From Turbatrix aceti (Eukaryota > Nematoda > Chromadorea > Rhabditida > Panagrolaimidae), in contig OZ017769.1 in NCBI GenBank assembly GCA_963969345.1, positions 5,893,725-5,957,724 on the forward strand: a stretch of 64,000 bases of DNA. Reading direction: 5' to 3'. The translations under genes and the position numbers were made by a program. Position 1 is the first letter of the stretch. Every line of letters starts with the position of its first letter. Positions 12,501-23,631 of the stretch are shown here, one piece after another. The notes below the pieces were generated by a model. It made no database searches and was not told the origin of the DNA. It saw only the letters and a program-made list of their open reading frames with translations.

Positions 12501-15500
12501 CCCGAGATTCTACTCACTCGTCGGATACGTCAGTCGGGAGCGACAATCTCGTCGAACAGATGCCACTCAAAGTCCGCGGAGGCAGTGTCAGACGACCGGC
12601 CGGCTATCAGCCAGAACTCGTCTGTCAGATTCCCTGGATCGACGCTACCACACCGGAACGGGTCACAGCGCTGGCACTCAACAGCGCGTACGGCGTCGTG
12701 GCAGTCGGTACGGCTGCCGGCATGGCTCTCGTCGATATTGTCTCGTACACTCAAATCTACGCGTGGTCAAATTCAGATCTCTGTGGACGGGATCCGATCC
12801 CTCTGGCGGTTCAGAGCTCGAACAGCGAAGCTTCTCCCTCCTCCGAGGTTGGTCGACTTTTTTTTTTTTGATTCTTCGGTCTTGCTTCTCCCCGCCGCCT
12901 CTCTTGCTCCGGAGACGGCGGAGACTGTCTTCTTCTCACAGACTTCTCCTCGATCGTTTGTTTCATTCAACAGTCTCGGTTTATACTGGAATGCCGTGCC
13001 ATCTGTTTTGAGTTCTTCTCGCTTACGATACTGTCCGCCTGGCACTTGCACCGTCGAGCAGTTTGCAAAAATCTGTTTTTTACGACCTTTTGCAAAAAAC
13101 TGCAAAAATTTGACTGAGCTCCCCCAAATAAATACACAAACTCTGCGATCGAGCTGGCTTCCAGAAATAATATAAATATGCTTTTGTGACATGTTTTTTC
13201 ACTTTTCAGATTAGGAAAAAACGCTTGTGGCTTAAAGTGAGTGCCTGCCATGCATTTTATATTTTAAATATTTATTTCTTTTTTTTTTGTTTTTCGCTCT
13301 TGAAGTTTACGGCACGATTTCGGGGCTGTCCGCGCGGACGAGCTCGTGTTTGTGGTGGTGGTTGTCGCACTAATTAATAATTGTTTACGTACTCGTAACA
13401 CTGTGATTGTGGTGTGTTTGTGCTTGCAGGATGACAGCCAGGACCCCCCTCCCCCGCCACCGGTTCCGCCGATGACGCCAGACGTCTTTTCTTCTCCGGC
13501 GCCGCCGATCAACATCTTCAGACGACAAATGTCGACTTTCCGAAAAGCATCGACTTCGAGGAGACAAAAATCGCTTGCGGATGACGAAAACTGTGATTTC
13601 GATGATCCCTGGGTCACCGGCCACCCTGGAGACTGCCCCGGCACCCCGATCTACGGTCCAGACGGGCCAAAGCCCTCTACGAAGCGGAGTCTGTCCTTCA
13701 AAAAAATGATGCAGTCTGTGACGGACCGAGTGAGGAGGGTCAAGTCGACCCTGGAAGGCCCATCGCCTCAGATTATGATCCGGAGATCTCCGTCATCGTC
13801 GGATGCCGTGGAGGACTTTCTCCAGTTTTCCGGGCCCTCTGTATCGACTCCTATTCTTGCGCCGCTGACGCCGACCACCCTGCGCCGGCAGTCAGCCACT
13901 GTCGAAGAAGAATCCAGTCTTCCGGAGTGTATGTTTCGGCGTTTTTCTGGTCGTGTATAACTTTTGTGGTCGTTGTGTCGTTCGTCGTTTGTTTGTTCGT
14001 TTGCCTTGCCTCGCTAACAGGTGTACTAACCTAACAAATCTCGATTTCTGTTTCGATTTCGGTTTTCCCTCTGTCACAAAAACAACCCTAACAAAGCTAT
14101 GTATTTGCCGTTTTTTTTCGGTGTCTTTTTTCACTTTTTACCAAACAAAAAAATCCTCCCCGCCGCCTGGGCACTCTGTGATCTGTCCTGCAGCCCTATC
14201 CTCAGCTTGGTTCGCTGATTACAGAATATGCACTCGACCGTCGGCTCGCCCGGCCTCGCCTCGCAGCAGAGCGGACCTGCGCGGTCGTCATTCATGCGAC
14301 TCAACACGGAAAAGCTCCGCTCTGCCACCGATCGTCGGCCCATCCTCGCCAAAGCGCAGTCCATCGCGGCTTCGGCCGCCGCGGCTGTCATGCCGTCGTC
14401 GCTTTCTTCGCCCGGAGGAGGAAACGGGAATCAGACCGTCGATCCGCTCTCCGCGTCCCTCAACGCGGGCATCGGGGCTTTGACCTCGGGCAACGAGGCC
14501 TTCTGCAACGGTGAGTGCTCCATCGCTTTGAGACCCCTCCTATGCATTTCTTTCCCTTTCTCCTTTGTTTTTTTGGGGTGGACGGAACGAGGAACGCCCT
14601 CTGGCTAATTTTTGCTTTGGGTGGTTTTTTGGATCGGATTTTTGCCCCTTACGAACGAACGACAGACACGGCCGTTTGATCCCCCAGTGCCAGTGGCAGA
14701 CCCAAACGGTGTGATTTAAAGGTGACTCGCTGAAAGCGCTGCCGAGCGAGACTTCGAGGTGTTCGTCTTCTGCCAGTCTGGAGCGGCTCAACTCGATGCC
14801 CGAGTTCGTCACGCGTCTTACGTTCATCTGTTCGCCGTCGAAGAGAGGACGTGAGTTGTTTTACCCCCCCCCAGCCGTTATCTCAACCAAGGCATAAAAC
14901 CGGCCTAAAAATCAGGCCGCCGGCCGGCTTGCGGCCGGCCTAAATTTTCAGGCCGAAGCCGGGCCGGCCGCGGCCGCGGCCTATTTTTTGAAAAAAAAAT
15001 TGTCGTGCTTTATTTTAGGGTTATTTTCGCAAAATTTGACCAAATTTGGAAAAAAAAAATTTTGGAAACAACCTAATATTATGGAAAAATGCATAATAGT
15101 AAATTCCCCTGTCGTAAAAAGTAAAAAAAAAAAGACGAATGAAGCACAAAAACGTCAGAAAATCATACTTTTTTTCGAAAAAAATCAACTTTCGGATTTT
15201 TTCCGGCTTTTCCCGTCTTTTTCGGCCGGCCTTGAATCGAAAAGCCGGCCCGCGGCCGGCCGGCCGGATTTTATGCTGTTATCTCAACGTTCTGGGTCTT
15301 CAGAAAGCAAACCAGAGCCCTGCCTTTGGCTCGGCATGTCAACAGGTGCCGTGGTAGCCTTCGTGCTTCAGCTACCGCCCGGACGCATCACCAATTCCGT
15401 TATCGCCACGTCTTCAGGTTAGTTTCCAACTGCTTGCTGTATACCATAAATTATCTTACTTAAAATTATATTTACAAAATATGTAAACACCCACGAATGC

Positions 15501-17643
15501 GTTACTACTTCACGGTTTTCGCTGCGCTAGGAGACACGTTGCCGACGCGCGATGCGATGCGTCCGTCGTCGATCGCGATCGCGATTTGTGTCCAGCCAAC
15601 TCTTGCTATGTTTTGGTTGACGCACTGAAAATAATTTATTCATTCATTCATTACCTTTTGGTCTATTACTTACTTTTCCACCGTAATCTTTAATTTTCGG
15701 ATCAGTTACAACTCTATCACTGTTTTTTTTATCGTTTTCCTGCAAAAATTTGAAATACTTACTATTTACTTTTTACGATCCTTTCGTGAACTATTTTCCG
15801 TTACTTTTTCAGACATGTTTGACGGTCCCAAAGGTTTGTTTGCTGACCAGTCACGGCCTTTTGTTTTTTGTTTTTTTTTCCTGCACGAGAAGACTAATGT
15901 TTGTGATCACTCACTAATTACATAACTGTGTTTTTTTTATCTTGCTTTCACCTTCGCTGTGACACTTTTTTGCACTTTGCATTTTGCACCGGGGCGGATT
16001 TGTTGAATGAATCCTCGGATTGGTTCGACAAAGCCGATTTGCACTTTGGGTCGGGCAAAAAACGGGGGCGGGTTCACTTTTGCACATTTTATTGCACTCT
16101 CCGGCTTTGGCACACGCACACGGGATAACATTTGCTTGGTTGGTGGCGATTTGTACGAGTTTCTGGCGTAATTCTACGACCCCCCGCATTTAGGATCGGT
16201 CATTCGGTTGCCAGACAGGATCATCGAGATGGCATTTCTGGATCGTAACTTCTGTCTGACGACGGGTGCCTGTGAATCGTACCGGGACCCAACAAAGGAC
16301 AGCGCACCGACGTCGGCCAACATCGAACGAGCACATCAAAATCGTTCGCTGACAAAATCGTCAATGGCGCCCACCGTTGCCGCAGACACGCCGCTACCGC
16401 CGCCTGAAGAACTCGGCCAGCTCGTTGTCATCGTCGCGGAACACGAGGTGAAGGTGGTCGCGTTGCCTGCGTACCAGCAGGTCTACGCCCATCGGCCGGA
16501 CATCCCATTTGTCCTCGCGAGACCCAGCCACGTCCGGGGCTTCCCCGTGCTTGTCTGCCTCAACGCCGCCTCCCAGCTCGTCGTGTTCAGCCTGCCTTCC
16601 CTGAGGCCTCTCATCCAGCAACAGCTCTTCAAGGGCTCTGTCGATATCGACGATGCGTGAGTTTTTATTTTTTGAAAATTTTTGCGAACGAATGAAGCGT
16701 TCAACCTGTCCCGAGCGCTTTAATTTTGCCTAGCAATCAATGCTTCCCGGAACGAACGATTTGAGTTGATAACTTTACACATTTCGAAAAGTTTTGCATC
16801 AAACGCAAAAAACTGGACGGACCTCGGGCGCACGTGGCGTTGACAAATAAATACACCAGAGCTGGCTCTGTGTTTATCCTAGCCTTGTTTTGTGGTACCC
16901 GGAGAACCTGAAACTCGGTAGACTCTCGGAGGCCCCATATTCGCCTGGTTCCCTGTTCCCTATTCGGTAATCAATCACGTGTTGCGCAGTCTCCAGCGCT
17001 GCGCAAGTGCAACATGCCACAGCCAGGTCTCTTCGAAAAAGTATTCTGTTGTTTCAGAATCTGCCAGAAGACAGAATTCAGCGAGCATGGTCTCGGAATG
17101 TACATGGCGAGTCCGTCGGAGGTTCGTATCATTCATTTTTTGACTTTCAACCAGCTGATTTTTTTTTTTACAGGTGCAAAAGTTCACCGTGTGCTCGGAT
17201 CTCGCGGCGCAGGTCGCCGAGTGCGAAGGCGAACTCTTCGTGCCGATGGACATGCCTCTGCCGCCCAAGACTTCTTTCTTATCCAGCATCTTTGGCCAGA
17301 AGGATTCGGTCGACATCGACGCGATACGTGAGTTGCCTCATCTGTCTTTTCGTCGAACAATTCCCTCTTTTCAGTCAGCGAACAACCGGCATCGGGTACG
17401 GGACCGTCCGTGAGGAGCGTAGCGAGGACAGTCCCACTCACCAACATGGAAGCGGTCACCGCGCGCAACATGACGGCCGGCCAGGCTGCTGCGCAGGCCC
17501 TGCAGAACCTCGGTGAACGCGGTGAGCGTCTCAACGCGACGGTCGACGCGACGGAGAATCTCCGCAACAACGCAATGAATCTGAGCTCCCGGACTTCCCA
17601 GCTTGCGGCCAAGTACGAGAAGCGAAAGTGGTACCAGTTGTAG
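9592..17643 (+). CDS. tom-1: Tomosyn (syntaxin-binding protein 5 family)
   Basis: Cytosolic inhibitor of synaptic vesicle and dense-core vesicle priming. Its R-SNARE-like tail occupies syntaxin/SNAP-25. Exons: 9592-9708, 10955-12847, 13430-13954, 14225-14510, 14722-14850, 15304-15417, 15813-15833, 16194-16656, 17058-17121, 17174-17327 and 17375-17643, for 1344 residues. Residues about 40-670 match the Lgl/tomosyn WD40 N-terminal propeller (RHGFPDDPRCLAYDPVQKL, LPFQSRWLYIGTDKGN, AWHHDGKQFMCGHVDGSL). A proline/serine-rich hypervariable stretch follows, then the second propeller (PCLWLGMSTGAVVAF; SLPSLRPLI). The last 60 residues are the SNARE motif ending KWYQL, as in other tomosyns. Intron 1 is 1.25 kb. 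The joint between 13928/13954 and 14225 is uncertain: a strong GTATGT donor lies at 13929, but only a GTATAA donor at 13955 keeps phase, unless a small exon was missed. In the SNARE motif the expected zero-layer Arg is Ala. The symbol follows the C. elegans orthologue. Confidence 0.93.
9709..10954 (+). other. Tomosyn intron 1
   Basis: The longest tomosyn intron, with donor GTAGGC and acceptor TTTTTTTTCAG. No second gene, strong repeat or recognisable RNA was seen inside it. Its size suggests enhancers or an alternative promoter, which is inference only. Confidence 0.55.
14877..15288. mobile_element. Small inverted-repeat element with GGCCGG-rich ends, in a tomosyn intron
   Basis: The element body runs from 14888 to 15277. 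The left end reads AAGGCATAAAACCGGCC, and the right end read in reverse complement is AGCATAAAATCCGGCC, so the ends are inverted repeats. GTTATCTCAAC occurs immediately outside both ends (14877-14887 and 15278-15288), which looks like an 11 bp target-site duplication. The interior has stacked GGCCGGCC motifs near each end and an AT-rich centre with no coding capacity. It behaves like a non-autonomous (MITE-like) insertion. The superfamily is unknown. Confidence 0.7.
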
Positions 17644-17732
17644 CTACAGCCTCAAAGCGATTTGCCCGCACCTCCCAAATTGTGTTTTGCACACGACCAA
17701 AAACATTCGCTTATAAGTCGCCCTTTGACAGG

Positions 17733-17738
17733 TTTATT
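17733..17738 (-). terminator. Polyadenylation signal AATAAA for the 17.8-19.5 kb gene
   Basis: TTTATT on the plus strand, 69 bases past the minus-strand stop at 17807. It sits in the 160 bp space between the convergent tomosyn and unknown-gene 3' ends. Confidence 0.5.
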
Positions 17739-17806
17739 ATTATTGAAAAAGAGGATAAATTCTCTAGTCAAAACAGAAACACGCCTCGCACACGCGAATG
17801 AATGAA

Positions 17807-19454
17807 TTACCGCGGGGAGGACTGTTTGAACTGGTCGAGCTTGCGCTGGAGGCTTTCGTTGGCGCGGCGCAGGTGATGCACCTCCGCGACGTGGGCAGCT
17901 TCGATCCGGTCATGCAGGTCGTCGAGCAGGTGCAGCGTGCCATGCCCGATTTTTGCGAGGTGGTCGACTGTCGTGAAGTCCTCCCCCTCGATGTACCCGA
18001 TGGACCACATGGCAGACTTGGCTACTCGGAGGACGTCGACGAAAATCGCGTCGGGATTCGTCTTGGGCTGGTTGACGAGTTGGCGCCAGTGTGCAATGTC
18101 CCGGAGCAACTTATATCGCGTCGACGCTTCGGTCTCGATTTCGCCAAAATGACGATTCTCGAGCGCACAGATGACACGGCACTTGAAGAAGATCTTCCAC
18201 GAGAAATAATTTGAAAAATAGTTGTGCCACTCGGAGGCGCCGTGATGCCGGTACTCCTGCATCGTGTAGGAGAGCTTGGTGATGGGCCCGGCGAGGTAGG
18301 CAGTCGTCTTCTCGACGAACTCTTCGAGCGGGACGTCGACACACGCTTGCTGCATGCTCGTGAACCACGCTGAGAAGCGGTAGGGCTCGAGGACGGACGC
18401 GTGCGTCTTGTTGCCCTCCACCAGCTCCCGCAGTGCCTGCTGCACTTTCTGCAATAAATAATTATCAAATTGTGTCTAATTTTGGCACTTGAAAGAAAAA
18501 AATATTATGCATGTCTGATTTTTTGGAATTTCATTTGCGTGCCCCAGAATTTGATTATGCAAGGTCTGAACTTTTTTTAAAGCGGCAATTGCAATTGAAT
18601 TACTCGTACGTATGCCAGCGAGCGAAAACAGACCAAAACAGCATTCCCGAAATAGAGTATTCACCTGACGCACGCTACACGCGTAAAAGTGCGTAAAAGT
18701 CGTACGGGAGCAGAAAATGGTTTTTTTTTCGCATTGTTTACCCGTTTTTCCGTCTTTTTCCTGACGCACCGATGTGAGGTCATGTCAAAAAGTACCCTGC
18801 CAGGTCGAACCCGATACCCCATCGCGCCCCCTGCACGTTGGTTGTCAAATCCCTCCAAAAAACGCACGTTTCTCATGTACTCGCTGTCAAAGACATGCGG
18901 TTTATCCGTGTCGACACGAATGACAATCCCGTAGCCGTAGTTGACGTCTTTCACGACGATCCTGTCCGTGTCACTGGGTTGCCGTGTAATCTGGTGGCTG
19001 CTATGCTGCTCTTCGGTTTCGTATTCAAGCACGACGAGAAGGGCATTCTTCGGAATGGACAGGAACTCGAGAAATTCCTGATTCGCTTCGCCCGCGAGTA
19101 GTTTTGGCTTAAAAGTCAGCACAAACATAATTAAGTGGTTTCGTGCACGTTTCCTGGCGACCACGCTGCACATAGCAGCAGTAATTATGCGTCAAAAAAT
19201 TGCCGCGCGCGCGGATGTTCTGTGAAACTCACCACGTTGTAGGCACTGAGGTTGAGGATAAAAGCCATATCGTAGAAGTCAGTCGCATCCTGGTCCAACA
19301 GCACAGATCGCGCCGACCAAGACGCGTCGCCGTGCTTGTAGACGCTGAAGCCGGCGTTGCTCTCGTCTTCTTTTTTGGCAAACGTGCCATCGAAGACGTC
19401 GCCGGGTTCCGCTTCCTGGACGAAGCCCGCGATCGTGTGATACGTGTACTTCAT
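17807..19454 (-). CDS. Unrecognised 409-residue protein
   Basis: I do not recognise this protein. Three phase-0 exons (19454-19233, 19107-18742, 18448-17807) join to 409 residues, with donors GTGAGT and GTAAAC and acceptors CTTTTAAG and TTATTGCAG. There is no signal peptide or membrane segment. Exon 1 contains an acidic/glycine segment (VFDGTFAKKEDESNAGF). Exon 2 has alternating beta-like hydrophobics (NALLVVLEYETEE; NYGYGIVIRVDTDKPHVFDS). Exon 3 is predicted helical and rich in Trp, Tyr and His (WKIFFKCRVICALENRH) and ends in a charged coiled-coil-like helix (HHLRRANESLQRKLDQF). Codon use matches its neighbours, so it looks like a real gene, perhaps nematode-restricted. It is convergent with tomosyn (163 bp between stops) and divergent from the phospholipase gene. 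The junction of exon 2 to exon 3 is the least certain part. Confidence 0.65.
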
Positions 19455-21034
19455 CGTGTACCGCGGCTGCTACCTGTCTGCCTACCTAGCCGATCGATAC
19501 AGACACGACACTGCACTCGCGTCTTTTGATTCACTCCGACCACCACAAACGAGGTCCGACACGGAGACTGACACCAGCACCACCACTACCGCCGTCGTCG
19601 TCGTCGTTATCGCGCCTGGAGTAGCGATGCGCAGTAAAAACCGAGCGTGACGCCTCGCCTCGACTTTTCTTTCCTCGATTGTCGAATTTTGATTGTCGAA
19701 GTGCTGTTCTGTTTCCAAGGGAGAAAGAAATCAGTTGTATCGACGGCGAGCGATGCGATGCGAGGCGACTGCGACTTGACGTGGCCCGGCCCTCTCACCG
19801 ACCGCAGCGCTTCAAAAAAATGAACGAACGTACGAACGAATGAATGAATGGGAGGGGGGGGTCCCCCTAACAGCGGTGGTGGCCAGGGCAAACAAAAAAC
19901 GCAACGCAAAACAACCGCCGCTGCCGCCGCGTGTGCTGCTGACTTGACTTGTCCCCTCCCTAGCTCCCCTGTTGGCCGGTGGGGCCAGGATGAAAGAGAT
20001 GAGATTAAGTTGGCCTTCTTTCACCGGAGGAGACAGGAGACACGACACGACCCCTTTACACCGTTAATATTCAATGAGCAAGTGAGCGCCTACCGGAAAT
20101 TGGTGCAAATGTCAGAAAAGGCATGGATAGATATGGATATCAACCGCGACCCCGGCAACCGTTGAATTTGGCTGCAGTCTTTGCAGAGCTTCCTGGTCTG
20201 CAAGAACCAGGGAGGATGTTCCGGATGGCGGCTCCCCTGAGTCGGAAGTAGTCGACTTCGTGAGCACCATTTTCCCTTTTTCACCTGTCGAAGAGCGCAA
20301 ACACGAACGAAACAGCCAGCTGATTCTTTGTCGGCTCCTAGGGCTCTACAGAACCAGTCAGGAGAGACGCGGTAGACGCTGGTCTTTGGACGAGTATACG
20401 AGTACAAACGTCGGTTGAATCAGGATGAACGCAGCAAAGTCGTCTGAAAAACGTCTATGAAGTCAGGACCAAAGTTGTTCACGTCAAATGACACGCGAGC
20501 GATGACGAAGAAACTGACAACAACAGATAATGAATTATGAGGTGAAGTGTGCAAAATTTGTTGAACGCATAAGCAGTCATCGGAAGACCGGACTTGGAAG
20601 GGTCTGAAGACCATGCATCGTAACGAAAATGTAAACAGGTGACAATGATAACTTAATTTACCTGGAACAGCTGAGAACAGAATTACAGAATTGAGTGAGC
20701 GCCTAAAACTCATTTTATCATTCCACACACCCATTCAATCGTAGTCTGGTGATTTTACGACAGCAGAATGATTTTTTAGCGTAACCGCACCTTTAAAATG
20801 ATCTTTTGACCAGTGCTCTTTCATTTCTTTCATTTTTTATGGACGTCATAGTTCAAAATGACGGCAGACCAGCTGGCTACGATTAGCCTCTTCGTCGCTG
20901 CCGCCACCACCGCCGTCGACTTGCACTAGCGCTATCTGCCTGACCTGGGCGAGGCGGGGCCAGTCGCATAGCGTTATCGCCGGCGAGATCTGGACGTCGG
21001 CGGTCGATCATCGATCGCCAGTCGTAACGCAGTC
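19455..21034. other. Intergenic region between divergent genes
   Basis: About 1.6 kb between the start of the unknown minus-strand gene and the phospholipase ATG. It includes a short CAC/GTC triplet run at about 19570-19606. No coding exon is supported. It should hold both promoters. Confidence 0.5.
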
Positions 21035-23511
21035 ATGCGACGCTGTCGAAACGCTGTTTTTCCTCTCCTTCTGCTCTGCTCCGCGGCATGCGGTTTCCTG
21101 GTCCTCGATTCCGGGCCTGTGGGCGACTTTGTGAGGTACAAGCGACTCCCGGGCGATCCCAAGACGCCATCCAATCCGGTGGTCCTTGTGCCCGGGGACG
21201 GGGGCACCCATTTCGATGCAAACCTCACTGGAAAACCCTCTGTCGTGCACTACTTATGCGACTCAAAGACTTCCTATTTCTTCGATCTCTGGCTCAACAT
21301 GCAGTCTTTCGCGCCGATCAGCCTCGACTGCTGGGCGGATAACATGCGACTCGTCTTCAACACGACGACAAACTCCTCGCAGAATTCGCCCGGCGTCGAC
21401 GTTCGCGTGCCGGACATCGGGCACACCGATCCCGTCGAATGGCTCGATCCCAGCCACGCTTCTCAGGGCAACTACTTTGCCCACATCGCAGATACACTCG
21501 TGCAGTGGGGCTACCGCCGGGGCAAGGACCTCATCGGCGCCGCTTACGACTGGCGCAAGAGTCCGCGTGAGTTTTTTTGACGTTTTGTGCTGGTTTGAAA
21601 ATTTATGGGGCTTTGAATAGTATTTTTTGGGGTTTTTTGAAGCTTTTACATTGTTTATGACAAGAAAAGGAAATCTTAAAAGCAGGTGAAAATCCTGAGT
21701 TGAGAAGGCTTGTGTTGAGGGATATTTTGGAATTTTTTATGAAATTTGTCAAATAGCAGATTTTACGGTAAAATTTTTTTTTGTTATTTTGAAAAAAATT
21801 CGAAAATCGCATTTAAAAAAACGGTCACAATGGCAATTTTTTTTTGACATTGTCTAGGTGATAAACTGTGTTTTTATATAAGTTTTAAAGATTCTCCATA
21901 AAAAAATTTGGAAATGCCGGTTTTTAACGTTTCATTTTAACGTTTCTGCCTTCTCTGCAAAAAAATTATTATATAAAATTATTTTAAAAAGAATTTCAAA
22001 AATGTTCACAAGTGAGAGAAAAGCATTGTCCAGACATCGCAAGTTTTTTTTCAGCCGAACTAGAAAACTTCTACCTCGAGTTGAAAGCGACCATCGTCCG
22101 CACGTACTACTACAACCAGAAGAAGCCGGTTGTCGTGGTAGGACACAGCATGGGCAACCCGGTCATGAACTACTTCTACCACGCGTACGTGGACTCCGAG
22201 TGGAAGACCAAGTACATCCACTCCCATATCGCGCTCTCCGGGCCCTGGGGCGGCTCGATGCAGATCGTGCGCCTCTTCGCGTACGGCTACAACATGGACT
22301 ACCTCCGAATCGTGCTGCCACCCAGCGAGCTCCGAGAGATGCAGCGTTCTTTCACGTCCAGCGCGTTTCTCTTTCCCAGGGCCGATGTCTGGAGCCCGAA
22401 TGAGCTGCTTGCGGTCACCGCTGAGCGGAACTACACCGTGCAGGATGCGCATCAATTCTTCGACGACATAAAATACCCTCTGGGGAAGATCCAGTACGAC
22501 CTGGTTCATCCCTCGCTGCTCATCGACGCGCCGGGCGTTGATGTTCACTGCGCGTACGGCACCGGCGTGCAGACACCTGCGAACTTCACCTGGAGCAAGG
22601 GATATTTCCCGGATTACGCGCCTGCCGTGTCCTATGGGGATGGAGACGGAACTGTCAACATCAACTCACTCCGCGTTTGCGGCCGCTGGAACGCCACGAA
22701 CAACGGGCATGTGGTGAGTTTCTGATAGGGAAAGAAGGTGGCATTTAGAAAATTTTTCATGAAAATTTTCCAAAAAGTAGCTATGAAAAGTTTTTACCGC
22801 ACAAAGCGACGTAATTTTGATAGATTTTAATCCGGAAAAAATATATAAAAATAAGGGTTGCTAATACAAATTTTGCCATTGTAACCTTTTTTAAATGCGA
22901 TTTTCGGCATTTTTTCAGGTGATAACCCTATATTTTTATATTTTTTTCGAATTGTCCATCAAAATCTTCGTTGAACAATGTATACCAGGTTTGAGCGAAC
23001 GTTCGCGTTCGTTCGTGTTCGTTGGCAAACAATTTTTTTCTGAAATTTATTTGTTCGCGTTCGTTCGCGAACAAAATCAAAATTGTTCGCGTTCGTTCGG
23101 TTTTTCGAACAATTCTGAAAATTTGTTCGTGTTTGGTCGCAAACAAAAAAACGGGCTGTTCGCTCAACCCTGATGTGTATCCTGGCTTTAAAAATGCCAT
23201 AGTTTTTTTGCTACGACGCGCCAAATATTGTCAAAAATGGCAAAAAAACGGTTTCTAGCGATCGTAATTCTTCCAAATCATGCTTCAAGCACGTGAATTT
23301 TACCGTAAAACTTTTCACCATAACAAACGTTTTGTCAAAATTTTATAAAGAATTTCCAAACATCACCTTTTTTTCTTGTTGAGAGCCATGAGCAGTGAAG
23401 CACAAAGATAAATTTCAGGTGACGATCAACGAGCTGCCCAAAGCGGACCACATGTCCATCCTGCAGGACCCGCGAACGATCGCCCTCCTCAAGAGCATCC
23501 TCTATCCCTGA
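21035..23511 (+). CDS. Lysosomal phospholipase A2 / LCAT-like acyltransferase (PLA2G15 family)
   Basis: Predicted secreted/lysosomal serine hydrolase that deacylates phospholipids and can transfer the acyl chain to lipid alcohols. Exons 21035-21566, 22055-22713 and 23419-23511 give 427 residues, close to human PLA2G15 (412). A signal peptide is visible (AVFPLLLLCSAACGF). The family opening VVLVPGDGG is followed by the lid-loop cysteine region (HYLCDSKTSYFFDLWLN, ISLDCWADNMRLVF), which closely matches PLA2G15. The nucleophile serine is in VVGHSMGN. The acid is in YGDGDGTVN and the histidine in PKADHMSIL, so the catalytic triad is complete. Several NxS/T glycosylation sites are present (NTTTNSS, NYT, NFT, NAT). 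Intron 1 is 488 bp and AT-rich; intron 2 holds a GTTCGCGAAC-rich inverted-repeat element. It is convergent with the next gene, with 120 bp between stops. Confidence 0.93.
22986..23172. repeat. GTTCGCGAAC-rich inverted-repeat element, copy 1 (phospholipase intron 2)
   Basis: Begins CAGGTTTGAGCGAAC and ends GTTCGCTCAACCCTG, which are inverted copies of each other. The 187 bp interior is packed with GTTCGCG/CGCGAAC motifs and AT stretches. Three similar elements lie in introns elsewhere in this window. Confidence 0.75.
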
Positions 23512-23631
23512 CGGCACCTTTTCATCGACGAAACCGATTCATTACATAGTAGTGCTTACAAAAATGAAAAGCAAACAAACAGATCAAGCGCGCATTCAAT
23601 TACAAAAAAAGGAAGGATCAAAAAATCACGA

